DNA of 64,000 bases from Xiphias gladius (lineage: Eukaryota > Chordata > Actinopteri > Istiophoriformes > Xiphiidae): positions 22,391,976 to 22,455,975 of the forward strand of contig NC_053409.1 in assembly GCF_016859285.1 (NCBI RefSeq). The letters are read 5' to 3'. This document shows positions 47,423-60,085 of the stretch, piece after piece. The position numbers were made by a program, and so were the translations under genes. Every line of letters starts with the position of its first letter. The stretch's first letter is position 1. The notes below the pieces were generated by a model, which worked only from the letters and a program-made list of their open reading frames with translations, did not search any database and had not been told where the DNA came from.

Positions 47423-50400
47423 ATGGCGGAAGAGAGCCAACCCGTTATTAGGTACAGGCAACGTGCTGTTTGTTGCCACTCTGCAACAGGGGCAAGTGTC
47501 ATTGTTGACCTTTGACTTTTCACACGGAGCCTGTAGAAAGAAACAAGCCACACGAATGCCCGGGTCCCCTGCGGTGCAAAAATGTTAGGGTCTGTTCATA
47601 ATGTGTGTTTACCTGACTGCATGACAGGAAACTCCTCTGCATTTTGTGGGCAGATTTGGTCGGTACATGTGAAGTCCTACGGCAGGTGACCCAGTATTTG
47701 GGGGGGGGGGGGGTTTCACACTCCAGAAATCTAAGTGGTTCCTATAAAAGTGTATGTGTCAAAGTCATGGTGGAAAGGCAGGAAATGGTTTATTTCCCAC
47801 TGTATGCCTGGTGTATGATGTGTATCCTTTGTGTGTGTATACTGTATGGGTTTTCTCTCTGCTCGTTTCCCAGTGTTGTCCCCGATGATGAAGGGAGAGA
47901 AAAGTTCAAGACAAGTGACCATGTTGCTTTTTACAGGTATGCTGGTGCATTGCCTGTTACAGTATAACACGCAGTTTGTATCCACAAATAACTCTACACT
48001 CACCTACAATTAAGTGTATTTTGCGGAACATAACATTGGTGTGTGTTCAGTTCGCATTTCGGCCACAGATCATGTCAGTGCCTTGTAATGTTGATTTGTT
48101 TTTTTATTTTTTTTTATTTTTTTTTCGGAGGCGACAGATGCAGGGTCCGAACTTGCAGCACCGAGCCCTTTTGGACACCATGGTGCTCACAGAGAAAGGG
48201 GCACGTTTTGAGCTGCTGGAGCCCGACACACAGGTCTGAACACTAGCATTACTGAAAATCAACATCAAGAACGATCGATTTATTCAAATATTTGACATAA
48301 TTTTGGCAGAATGTTCTAAAAAATAACCTCTGAGCTGTTGTTCTTTGAAACATTAAAAAAAAAACTTAAAAGCTTCCGGTATTTTTCTGTTGAGTTAGTG
48401 CATGTCTGTGGCGCTAAAATTATTTATTGGAAAAAATCAAATTCTGTACATTGCATTTTTGTTTCTAATTTGTTAGATCGCATCATCTTTCAGTAAGAAT
48501 TAATGTTGGGAATTGTCATAATTATCTTCAAACCGAAATATTTTTTGAATTCAGATTTTTGTTTTAATTGAGGTAATAAATTTAAATCGAAGTCAGAGAC
48601 TGTTAATTTCGCAGAACCCTGCGTGTAACCAGAACACTCACGCTAAATAATGAAATTCCCTACAGGTGACAATAACCCAAGCTAGTTAACCACATAGCAG
48701 GTGATTAATATAATTATCTCAGAGTATAACTATAATTATCTATACATAATAATACAGTCTCTGAGCTCTGCAGGCAGTTCCACGGATGCCAGGGCTTGTT
48801 TTTTTGCCCTGACATGCATTGTCGGCTGTGAGACCTTTATACAAACAGGTGTGTGCCATTCCAAATCATCTCAAACTAATGTAACCGCAGGCGGACTCGA
48901 ATCAAGGTGTAGAAATATCTCAAAGGTGATCAAGAGAAATGGGAGGCACCTGAGCTAAAAATCAAGTGTCATAGCAAAGGGTCTGAAAACTTATGTCAAT
49001 GTGATATTTCAGTTTATCCTCCTTAATAAATTTACACAGATTTCTAAAATTCTATTTCCACTTTGTTGTCGTGAGGTATTAAGCTTAGATGGATGAGGGA
49101 AAAAATTATTTTTTTTTTTTTTTTAGCATAAGGCTGCAACATAAAATGTGAAAAACTGAAGGGGTGTTCATTTTCTGAATACATTGTGTATATATATGAA
49201 GTACACTTTTGAATTCTACAATAAAAAAAAAAAAAACCTCTTACTTTGCTCATTTCACAGACCAGACTGCTTCTCACTGTCTCACCTTGCAAAAATGACA
49301 CTGTGAGGATTTCGATAGATGAACTCCAGCCAATTAAAGCACGCTACCGAGTTCCAGATGTGATAACCGGGGAACCACAGCGTGAACAGTAAGATCTGCA
49401 TCAGCATCATCCCTCTATTAAAATATCTAGTGACACAACCAATGTACTAAAAAAAAACATAAATCCACTCCTCCTCTCTCATGATGCACTAAAAGCTTTT
49501 TGGCTTTGTCGTGTTGCACATCCGTAATACTCATGTAATGTTAGTCGGCAAGATCAATTTTAGGCTGGTTAGGAGTTTCTCTCGGAGATCTTTTCCATCT
49601 GTTGTTTTTTGTTTATAAGTTCAAATAGCAACATCTTAATCTAACTTTTGTGATAAAATTGAATTGATGAGTTTCTCTTTATTTCCAGGAAACATTCTTG
49701 CTTGAGATGAGTTTTCCTTGCTTTCGGGACAATTGTGCATCTTTGATTTTACTCCTTCAAACGCACCCGTTCAGTTATTTTAGGTGAAAAAACATGTGAA
49801 GTGCGACATAGATTGAGTTACTTTTTCAAACAGTGGCGAAATCATTTAAACTATGTATTGATTTGTGCCATTGCCGCGGCACTCGAGCAGCGTTTGACCT
49901 TTTCCCTCCTCGTCTGGCAGGTTGAGAGTGGAGAGGCAGACTAAGGACTTTGTCGCCCTTTCTTGGTCTTCAGGACGTCATGGGGTTCGTGTGTGGCATT
50001 TTCCTTTCCAAGTGGAGATCCTGTGTGAAGATGCAGCGATGGTTACGTTCAACTCTAAAGGCAAATTGTGGTTTGAGACACTGCAGGATCGGCCCAGGTG
50101 AGGACTGCAGGGACGGGTTGTGTACTGGACGACAAACTAATCCACACATAATGTAATCACTTTTTCTTTGTGTCTTTCTCATCAGAGCCACATCTCCCGC
50201 TAGTGAGGTAAGAGAATGTCAGTGCTGTTCAAACTCCAGTATAATATTACTCCTAATTGAAGCTCAATCCCCTCTGTAAACACCTCTGTTCTTTTTCACT
50301 CTGTTCCACTAACAGCTTGAAGAGGACCCCACGGGTTTATTATGGAAAGAGACTTTCAGGCAGTTTGTGGATATCAAAGCTAATGGTTTGTGCCTGCCGT

Positions 50401-53400
50401 TAAATATTTTATAAGGCAAACTTTCAGTGATTCTGTTAGGACCAAATGTTTGCCATTTGGATAGTTTTGGTCTCATTTCCTGAGCTTGTTAAAAATCCAC
50501 TCCCAAGAACGTCCTCCTCCCAGCCCAATAACACTGACCCTGAATCGAATTACATTTGAAAATCGTCTTTTTTTTTTTTTTTAATTCTGCTTACCTGTAA
50601 AAATGATCCGTTTTAAGTTATGAAAAAATGTGAATCCAAATGCATATACTAATGATAACTATATTTGCAGAGAAACTTTTCCCAGCTAATTTATGGACTG
50701 CACTTTATGAAAAAACAAACAAACGGGGGAAGTAAAATGGTTGATATCTTAGCCAGACGACCTGCCTTGACACAGCGTCTCTCCGTGAAGGCCCACCCAG
50801 GAGAGCAAATGGCACATAATGTTGTAAGAAACCATTAGATGACACTGTGTGGGCCCCAGGTTTCCTAATGATGTCCTGGGAAGGAAATGACGTAACTGTA
50901 ATTTATCAAGAAGCTTCCTAGAAAGCATTTGATTTTGGTGCTAATCATAGGGAAAATGATGACACGCTCAATCGGTACACTTCCAATTAATAAGTTCCAA
51001 TTACTGGTCGTAAATACAGGCATACACTTCAGTAAATATGGAGGGCAAAGTTTCCAATAATAAATGAATGGGATTTACTCCTATACTAGCTAATAAGAAA
51101 TCCATGAATTAAAGTACTTTGTTGTGCATCTCCAGGTCCCAGCAGCATTGGGGCAGACCTCTGTCTTCATGGGTTCAGCCATGTCTTCGGTCTTCCAGAA
51201 CATGCTGACAGCCTGCGGCTCAGGGACACCAGGTACTCACATGTATTTGAGCCGAAAGCGGCACGTCTTTATTTCTAACCGTGGGACCTGCTGCGTTCGG
51301 CTCACTGGCTTGCAGCTTTCAATTTCCAGAGAGAGTTGTCAACGCATTTATTTCATTTCACAGAGATGGTGAACCTTACCGGCTGTATAACTTGGATGTC
51401 TTTGCCTACGACTTGTACAGTCGCCTCGGGCTGTATGGGTCTGTGCCACTGCTGGTGGCCCACAAACTGGACAGGACTTTGGGTGTATTTTGGCTGAATG
51501 CATCTGAGACTTTTGTAAACGTACATTACAGCCCCGCTGAACATCAGGTAACCCCTGTTAACCCTTGTTCTCATACAGTGCCTGTCTACTTGTCCCTCAA
51601 AAAGCCTAGTTTTTCAGGAGCTGCCTAGTTACGTGTTCCCAAAACTCAGAGAAGCAGGACTGTGACTGAGAATATAAAGATTGTTTAAATTTATTAAAAG
51701 CAGGATTGTTCTAAAAATAAATCTGCTCAGCCAAAGAAACCATTTCCAAGGTAGCTAGTTTTAGAAGAGGTGCCAAAACGTATATTCATAACCACATAAT
51801 AACCCCCCTACCTCAACCAGGATGACCAGACACCCCCGATAAAGAGGAGGCGGCTGCAGCCTCAGACTGACATCCACTGGCTGTCAGAGAGCGGTGTGAT
51901 TGACTGCGTGGTCCTGCTCGGGCCCAGTCCACAGCAGCTCTTCGGCCAGTATGCTCAGTTGACAGGTGTGTCTGCAGCGCTGGATGTATTTTATCTTATT
52001 AATTTGCATATGAAACCAAATCGTTACCTTAAACGAGTAAATGAAATCTTAAGAAGAATTATTACGGAGGTTTTCACCTTACGGTGTCAGAGATATTTGT
52101 AAAGTCCGTCGTACGATTAAACCCCAGTTAATCTTTTAACAAAAAAAAAACCAAAACACATATTTCTTTTTTAAATGTTTAACTTAAAATGATCAGGTAT
52201 CATTAACATTTTTTTAAAAAATTCTTCTCCTTATTCCCCCATGAATAGAATCATTGTTGGAAAATGAAAGGATCCTGTGTGATGTTGACAACATGCCTGT
52301 GAATTGTCCATCAGTGAAACTGTCCTTCCCAACTTTTTCTGTCCCCCTTTTTTTCAGGATACCAAGCCTTGCCCCCTCTGTTTGCCCTCGGGTACCACCA
52401 GTGCCGCTGGAACTACAACGATGAAGCTGACGTGAAGGCTGTAGATGCGGGATTCGATCGCCACAACATCCCTTACGATGTCATCTGGCTGGACATTGAG
52501 CACACGGACGGGAAGCGTTACTTCACCTGGGACCCTGTTCTTTTTCCTGAACCGGCTGGCCTGCAGCGCCACCTAGAGAAGAAGAAAAGGAAGGTCAGTT
52601 TCAGTGTGTTGCACGGAACACAGAGCCTTTTTCTGCTGTTATCTCTGAAAAGTTGAGGTTATTTTATTGTGCATTTTTCTACCTTTTAGCTGGTGGTTAT
52701 AAGTGATCCCCACATCAAAGCTGATCCTGATTGGTCCCTGTACTGTGAGGCCAGAGACGGTGGACTCTTTGTCAAAGACAGAGAGGGACAGCTCTATCAG
52801 GGCTCGTGCTGGCCCGGTAATGTTTTTCTAACTATAATAAATACTACTGTAATAAATTGTATGTTGTGTCTTTTACTTCCACATTAGAGACATTTTCCAG
52901 GATATAATCATCGGATTATTTTACACTTATTATAAGATGACTCTGTGGCATTTTGGAACCCCTCCGTATACATTATACACAAATAAATGCACAGTTATTT
53001 CCTCTATACCTGGTTTTTTGCTTTCTATAACCATCCTTATAATCTTCTCTCATAGGTGAGTCCTGTTACCTTGATTTCAGCAGCCCAGCCGCTCGAGCAT
53101 GGTACTCCAGATGCTTCTCCCTGGATAAGTACAAAGTAAGTATAAAAATAATCCACAAATCAATAATATAATAATATTTTTTTCCTTTTTTTTTTTAAAT
53201 GTTTTGTAGAAGATGCGAAATAAATGCTTTTAAGATGTTTGCAATCACCATCAACAAATGCTTTGACACTCCGGCACCTTACAGCCCGACTAATTATTCT
53301 AAGTTAGAATCTTCTCACGTAAACTCTCAGCAGGCAGTTTTGCCGTTGTTGAAGTGCCTTATGTCTGACGCAGGGATCGACGCCATCGTTATTTGTGTGG

Positions 53401-56400
53401 AACGACATGAACGAACCGTCTGTGTTCGACGGGCCGGAGCAGACGATGCCGAAGGACGCGGTGCACTGCGGGGGCTGGGAACACCGGGAATTACACAACC
53501 TGTATGGCTTTTACCAGGTGAGTGGGCTCATTTATCTTATTTTTACGCAGATCAAGCTCCAATGTTTCCTGGATTAAAGCTGCTGACATGCAATATTAGT
53601 GTTGTTACTCCACCTGTGTGATATCAACATCGTCTGTGCAGGAAAATTTGTCAGGGTGTAAAAAAAAAAACAAAACAAAACAATATCTTAGACCATTAAG
53701 TGACACTAGAACTTCCCAGTGAAATCCCGAACGGGGGAATTCTCTGGCCGGTGAGGCAGTTTTTACAGACTGACTCCCTGAGGCTGTTGTGCACATGGGA
53801 CAACTTTACTAAACGACCTATGCTTTGTCTCAAAGCACATGGCCACAGTGGAGGGTCTGATAACTCGCTCAGGCGGCTCAGAGAGACCCTTTGTTCTGTC
53901 ACGCTCCTTCTTTGCTGGGTCACAGAGACTTGGTGAGTTATTCAAACGGAAAAATGTCAGACATGTTTTTGCATTCAGGGTCATATCCTTAGCTGTGTTG
54001 CATGTTGTCACTGACTTTGATTGGTGCACAGGAGCAATATGGACAGGTGACAACGTTGCCACTTGGGAGTATCTGAAGATCTCGATCCCGATGCTTTTGT
54101 CTCTTAGTGTGGCAGGCATAGCATTTTGTGGAGGTGAGCACAGTACTGTGGATACTGGATTCATTTCTTTTAAATGGAAAAATCACAACTAGACCTGTGA
54201 ATGAGTGTGTTTTTTAGAGCCAGAATGGCTGGCTTTTATTTGCCAGACTTGTTTAGTAGACAGTCATTTTGTGAAGTAAGTTTTGGTACAGAGACATTAA
54301 CAAAATACATACTGTGATAGCTTTTCCCAAAAAACTAGTCAACTAGTTGAGTAGTTTGTATAAATTTAAGTACAGGAAAGGTTCCGACTTATTGTCATGT
54401 GCTGCTATTATTCTGTTTTATTTTTTTTATCACTGCCAAGTCTCACACTTTAAGTTGCGAGCTCTTCTATCCTTCGTCCTCTGCGTTTTTAGCTGATGTT
54501 GGCGGGTTTATTAAGGATCCGGATCCAGAGCTGCTGGTGCGCTGGTACCAGGCAGCCGCCCTGCAGCCGTTTTTCCGCGGTCACTCTGCAAAGGGGACAA
54601 AGCGCCGGGAGCCCTGGCTGTTTGGAGAGGAGGTTACTGCTGCAATCCGCACCGTAATCCAACAGAGGTACTGTCAGAAGGGGTGGCAGCCACATGAGAT
54701 GTTTATTGATGATTGACGATAGAGACCAGAGATGATTATTGTTCATTTTTGTGCACTCATGCATCAGATTATATTTTGATGCTTCGGCAAAATCGTTATT
54801 TTGTTTTTCTTTTTTGTTTTTTTAACTTTCATCCCAATAAAGCACCTTTGAATTTCCATTTCTGAAACAGGGATTAAGAGAGCTTTTTTTTTTTTTTTTT
54901 TTTTTGCCAAAATTACAAATGACACATTGTCCATTAACCACGGTGTTTCCAAGTGTTTCAGCAGCCTTCTGTCGCTTTTCTCTTTGCTGCCAGCGCACTT
55001 TGCGTGGAAAGAAAGATGAAATGATGGTCGATTGACCAGTTTCGTCAAAGGACATGAGCACATCACCAGCAAGGCTCCAAAGGCTGTTTCATCTCAACTT
55101 GATACAAACACAAATGTGCAAATTTACTAATGCATTTAACAAGACAAAATAATACTTTAATAATCCTTATGGAGGTAACTGGGCGAGCTCGAGTATCTAA
55201 TAATGAAATCAGGAGTGCAGATCAGGTTTCAGTGGTGAGTGACCCGTCTCCTCTGTACTCAGATACTGCCTGCTGCCCTACTGGTACACTCTGTTCCACC
55301 AGGCTCACACCTCTGGTCTGCCTCCACTCAGGTTAGTGTTGCTGCCGTCCGCTGTTCAGCGGACGTACTGCAACGACAGACGTCACTGTTGGTCCTGCGG
55401 GATCAACGCTGAGTTTTTCAGGCGCTAGAGGTCAATATGTTTGTCATGTTTTGTTAATTAAGTGTCGGCAAAGAATCATAGAAACACTGATTTCGTTTAA
55501 AACAGACCTCTGTGGGTGGAGTTCTCCAGAGAACAGAGCACCTTCACTGTGGACAACCAATATATGATTGGTGATAAATACCCCTCTGATTTTGCATTAT
55601 TACACAGCCATACCCTGTAATCCTTGCATTGGGGTTCTTCAGAGTTCAACGGTCTTTGATCCCATGCAGGGGGAGCCCTGCTGGCCTGTCCTGTCGTTGA
55701 ACCGGGTCTTCAAGAAGTCAGAGTGTTACTTCCTGGATCTGCTGAGGTAAATCAACCTCCAAGTAACATGTTTATATATTCTAATACATTCATGTTACAC
55801 CTCAGTGTGGATGTTTTATGAGGGTTTGTTTTCTCTTTTAGATCTGGTATGATGTCCACTCTGCAAAGGCGTACAAAGGAGGCAAGACTCTGAGTCTTCC
55901 AGTCACCCTGGACACAGTTAGTGTTTACCATGATCCGCACAGTAGCGGGGAGGGTGGGACTGGACTGTCAGTAGTTTTCATATGAATTTTTAAGTCAGAA
56001 GAATTAATGGGAAGTTATCTGGTTTATTTAATGAGGGGAATTTCTGCTTAATTATTTCACATAAATCATAGTGTTTGGATTCCTGTCGTGGTTCTAGTGC
56101 GGATTATTTGAAACTGAAATAAAGCCAAAGATGACATGATGGAGTGAAGGTGGTTCCTCTTTACAGGTTCCTGTGTTCCAGCGGGGCGGATCGGTGGTCT
56201 GCAGGTGGGCAGGAAGTGGCTCCTGTACAGCCGAACTCCAGCAGCTGCCCCTCTCCATCACTGTGGCTCTAAGCTCTCAGGTTAGAATCGGAGGATGTGG
56301 AAAGCCGGCTTCTGTCGGTGTACCGGGATTCACATTGAGATCGGCTTTCATTCTGGCCATGAGCTCGAATTTCACTTAGAAATATGTAGATATACACATA

Positions 56401-58048
56401 CGGGAAAAATAGAAACCCCTGCAAAATCTAATGCAGTAGTCCTTTTAATATTTTTCCCAGTCCCATTATGTAATTAGGAATGGACAAAATGGTAGAAAAC
56501 ACTTTGCTCTTGAGATGGTAACAAGTTTGTTTACTTAGAGAACACCACATTATCGTGTTGTTGTGCACTGTAACAATAGACATTGGTCATACAGAGGTGG
56601 TATGGCAACAAAAGCTCTTTGTGAATTAACTACATGACTTTCGATTCCGTATTTAATAAGGGCTGCAACTAAAGATTATTTTCATCCCCGATTAATGAGC
56701 CGATTATTTTTCTCGATTGATTCTTTTGTCTAAAAAAATATCAGAAAATAGTGAAAAAACCAAGGTGATGTTATCCATATTGTGTGTTTTTAGTCAAAAG
56801 AGAAGCTGATTCATTTTCTGTCGTTCCACTAATTGATTAATCAATTAATTGACTAATCACTCCCGCTCCATATTCAATACAGTATACTAAACTAACGAAT
56901 ACTAGGCGTAGCTGCTTAAGTGTTTCAGCGGTTTTACCTGTGTATTTACTGAAAAAAGAGAAGACAATTTCTGTATTGATGCACAGTTAGTTTGTAACGT
57001 GCCCAATCGGTTTGGTAACTTTTTAGTAAAGTAAATTGTGACCTTTGTATCATTTAATCGGCAAAGTCCAGACTGCAGTCCCTCCTCTCTGCAGGGTGCT
57101 GCTGACGGCGAGTTATTCCTGGACGACGGCCACTCCTTCAACTACCGGGACAGCAAGGCCTTCTGTCTGCGCAGGTTCGACATGCGGTCAGGTCGGCTGC
57201 TCTGCCGGTTAGTCACACTCACACCCCCTGAAGAGCGATGCAGTGTTGGACCACATGTTTGTCATGATAATTTGAGATCTGTTGTTGATGCCGCCCTCGC
57301 TCAGTCCTGCCAGGGAAGAGGGAACATTTGACTGTGATACTGCCGTCCACTCGGTCACCGTCCTGGGGGTGAAGAGCAAACCGTCCACTGTGATTGTGCA
57401 TGCGTCAGGTGAGGATCTCTGGCATTATACTTACATGTATTCACAGCTGTCGCATTGTATAGACTGTAGCAGCTGACATTCGGAGGGGTAATAATGTCAT
57501 AAGGATAATGATGCAGCGAGATGCATTATCAAAAAATAAAGGGGAGGATTAAAAATGCCGCCTTATTTTTAACTTATTTTTCTTATTTTTCTGCATCCAA
57601 GTGGCCAAACAGACGACATCATGTTTGGTATCTGTCCTTCAAAGAAGAAAAACACAAAAAACAAACAAACAGAGATTTCTGCCACATTCATTGTTCTGTT
57701 CTGTTGTTAAACTATTATAAAGGGAGATACGCACAACAGAAGAGGAAGGGCCATGAAAATGTCATTTCTCCTGTGGGAAATCATAAAATGAAGCACAATT
57801 AGAGGAGCCAGGTTCATTCTGGAAGTTGAGAGCTTTGTTTGGTCTTTCAGGAAAAACATAAACCCTTTTAACTGTAAAAGAGGCCAAGGAATAGCATAAA
57901 TCTTTCAAACTGTGTACATCTTTTCTTTTAATCACCAGGTTCTAAGGACACCTCTGCAGCATTTCAGTACACGGAGACCTGCTGCACGCTGACATTGAGC
58001 AACCTGAACCTCGGAGTGGCGGCGGACTGGGAGATACAGATGCGTTAA
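47423..58048 (+). CDS. ganc: GANC, neutral alpha-glucosidase C (GH31)
   Basis: Glycoside hydrolase family 31 enzyme releasing glucose from alpha-1,4-linked glucans. Exons: 47423-47451, 47874-47936, 48131-48233, 49261-49388, 49921-50097, 50186-50207, 50316-50385, 51136-51232, 51364-51547, 51821-51965, 52358-52593, 52690-52816, 53056-53135, 53374-53517, 53836-53932, 54032-54133, 54493-54667, 55263-55331, 55506-55570, 55670-55746, 55842-55916, 56167-56280, 57095-57207, 57305-57408, 57939-58048. They total 2706 nt, giving 901 residues; human has 914. The start [10 protein letters not shown] has no signal peptide, unlike GANAB, consistent with a cytosolic enzyme. The catalytic core carries [10 protein letters not shown] with nucleophile Asp498, WTGDN with acid/base Asp574, [28 protein letters not shown] and [10 protein letters not shown]. 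The C-terminal beta domains contain VFQRGGSVV and [11 protein letters not shown] and end DWEIQMR. All introns are GT-AG, and one exon has only 22 nt. Position next to CAPN3 separates it from GANAB. Confidence 0.96.
48780..49190. mobile_element. Tc1/mariner-type DNA transposon end, relic
   Basis: In a GANC intron. Landmarks are GTGTGCCATTCCAAATCAT, GGAGGCACCTGAGCT, AAGTGTCATAGCAAAGGGT, AACTTATGTCAATGTGAT and GGCTGCAACATAAAATGTG, in the order seen in a very common teleost repeat that I recall as a Tc1/mariner-type end. No transposase is preserved. Confidence 0.55.
56655..56870 (+). repeat. Teleost GGGCTGCAACTAA-type MITE copy
   Basis: In the GANC intron between 56280 and 57095. It begins AGGGCTGCAACTAAAGATTA and continues with CGATTATTTTTCTCGATTGA, then ends with alternating ATTGATTAATCAATTAATTG and CTCCCGCTCC. 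It is the best preserved 5' end of the family in this window. Confidence 0.65.
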
Positions 58049-58431
58049 CTGAGAAAGTGTCAGTGACTGATTTTTTTTTCCCCCTCCCCTGGGTTTGTTA
58101 TTCCAGATAGGAGAGGTGAGGAGAGTGTCAGGTTAAAATCATCAACATAAGTTTCAATGGGCAAACACAATATTTGATTGAATTATACTTGATAGAACGA
58201 CACTGATGGAGTTCACAGCACATAGTTACACGTGGAGAGCTAACGGCAGTACATTTCCAATTGCAATTGTGCCACGTGCACCATTCTGCATGTATTTTAA
58301 TTATTATGCCCATTTTCTTTTTGCGCATTTTAAAGAAAAAACCTAAGATTAACGTTTTGGCCGATCCCTCCATTTGCCTCTGTTTCATTTAGCACTGTAC
58401 TTTTTTTTTTTTTTTTTTTTAAAGCACATTT

Positions 58432-58448
58432 AATAAAACGTGAATAAA
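58432..58448 (+). terminator. GANC polyadenylation signals
   Basis: Two AATAAA hexamers, at 58432 and 58443, lie about 385-395 bases beyond the GANC stop, just after a T20 run. Cleavage is expected near 58460. Confidence 0.7.
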
Positions 58449-59964
58449 AGGGAATCTGTCGTGGAAAACGAAAACAAAAGCTGATTATTTTGATGTGTGA
58501 GCGGTGAGTTATTTTTGCTCCGAAGGATCATGAAAGTACGGGTGCTAAATAATAATTATGATTACAAAATTACGTCTGATTTTAAAGCAGTGGGGCGAAA
58601 GTTCCCTCCAATGAATAAATGACGCACTGATGTGCAGCTTCAAATGTTGCCCGCTGTCACAGACCCTTTTATTCTTAGCACGTCGTCATGGTTAACTAAA
58701 ACAGTTTGTTCAACAATATTGTTTCGTGTCACCTGACTTCTTCCCAAAGCAGATGTTTGCTTACTTAAAAGCGACACAAAACAGTACAATAGGAAATGCT
58801 GGAACAAGCTGAATCCCTATATGAGACATTACAAAGAAACTGCAGCGAGCGTAAGAATCGGAGCAAAAAACACCCCGACATTGTAATGTATCCTTGTGAC
58901 AGACCTTTATTTTCCAGGAATGATTATGCTTGATAAGGAAGTGCTACAAGAGTTATAAGAAGAGAGATAGTCTATAGTTTAATAATGTATTAGACTAGCA
59001 GGCAAGCAAGAACACTGAGGTAATGTAGCACTTCTTACAACAAAAGTTACAAACAGCTTGAGAGGAAGAAAGTAAGAGAAATAGGGAGACGGAAGAGAAA
59101 GAGATGACCTTATACAAGGAGAAATAAGTGTTTAACCCACAAAGCCGAAGACAGCAAATTGGCTTCAAGATGCTTCTTAAACATGTGCACTGATCTGGAT
59201 TCTTTAAGACAATGTGGGAGGCTGTTGCTGAGGCAAGGAGCAACAACAGTAATCGGACTAAACAGTGATAAGACTGATGTATTCAGTACTTTTGATGGGT
59301 TTTTTTTTCTGCTTTCATGCCAGAGATTGTTACCTATTCTGTGTTTTTTTTTTTTCCCACCGGAATTTCTTTCATATCTTAAAGGAAAACCCACCTCTGA
59401 GGAATTATATAGACCATCACCAACAGCTCTTTGAGACAGGGCCATATGTGGCCTTTATATACATCATGTGCATGGGCAGGCTATTGGTGATCATCTCTGC
59501 TGTTTAACAAAAAACCCAAAACACCGGACTGAAGTTGTTCTTTTCCGACCAGTGCTAAAAATGGATGATACTCCTCTTCCTAGCATTAGCCTGCTCTAGT
59601 TATGCTGAGACTGCTCAATGCTGAGCTCCATTGAGAATAGGTTTATGGGGTTGAATGCCTTCTGCTGAGGCAAGGCATCTACCAACCACTCTTTACATGC
59701 CCTCTGGCACGGCCCGCTGGCCTTTGTGTCACCCAACAATGATGGCACCGCAGCACCACGGCCAGGGAGAGATCATTGTTCAGTAGGGCCAATGGGAAAG
59801 CAACAAATAGACATTAATGTGATGTGTGAGTTTCTGTGCATATGTGTCTGTGTATGTCCGTGGTAATGCAAAGGTGAACGCATGTGGAGTGAATGTCTCT
59901 TTCGCACCAAGCTTTTGCATCTACACTGTGACGAAGGGAAGGGGGGCGTCACACAAAGAAAGAG

Positions 59965-59969
59965 CCAAT
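59965..59969 (+). promoter_or_regulatory. CCAAT box upstream of CAPN3
   Basis: The context AGAGCCAATCAGA is a good NF-Y site, 117 bases before the CAPN3 ATG. Another CCAAT lies near 59788. No clear TATA box is seen, although TTTTAAG near 60010 could serve. The start site is unknown. Confidence 0.4.
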
Positions 59970-60041
59970 CAGACAATAGCTGTTTGGATTTATGCCAGGG
60001 TTTTTAGGCTTTTAAGACTTTAGTACAAGTGGCAAAAAACC

Positions 60042-60046
<5 letters not shown>

Positions 60047-60076
<30 letters not shown>
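60047..60076 (+). other. A30 homopolymer just before CAPN3 start codon
   Basis: Thirty consecutive A residues end nine bases before the ATG at 60086 (spacer GCTGAGACG). If the transcript starts upstream, this is a poly(A) leader. A minus-strand reading gives a T30 run. Confidence 0.85.
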
Positions 60077-60079
<3 letters not shown>

Positions 60080-60085
60080 GAGACG

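Larger units (their letters stand above)
58049..60085. other. GANC-CAPN3 spacer
   Basis: The first 400 bases are GANC 3' UTR ending at two polyadenylation signals near 58440. From there to about 59700 I see no gene, and open frames on both strands (such as 59110-59445) resemble nothing known. I looked for a second, muscle-type calpain-3 first exon here and did not find one. The last 200 bases are the CAPN3 promoter and leader. Confidence 0.5.
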
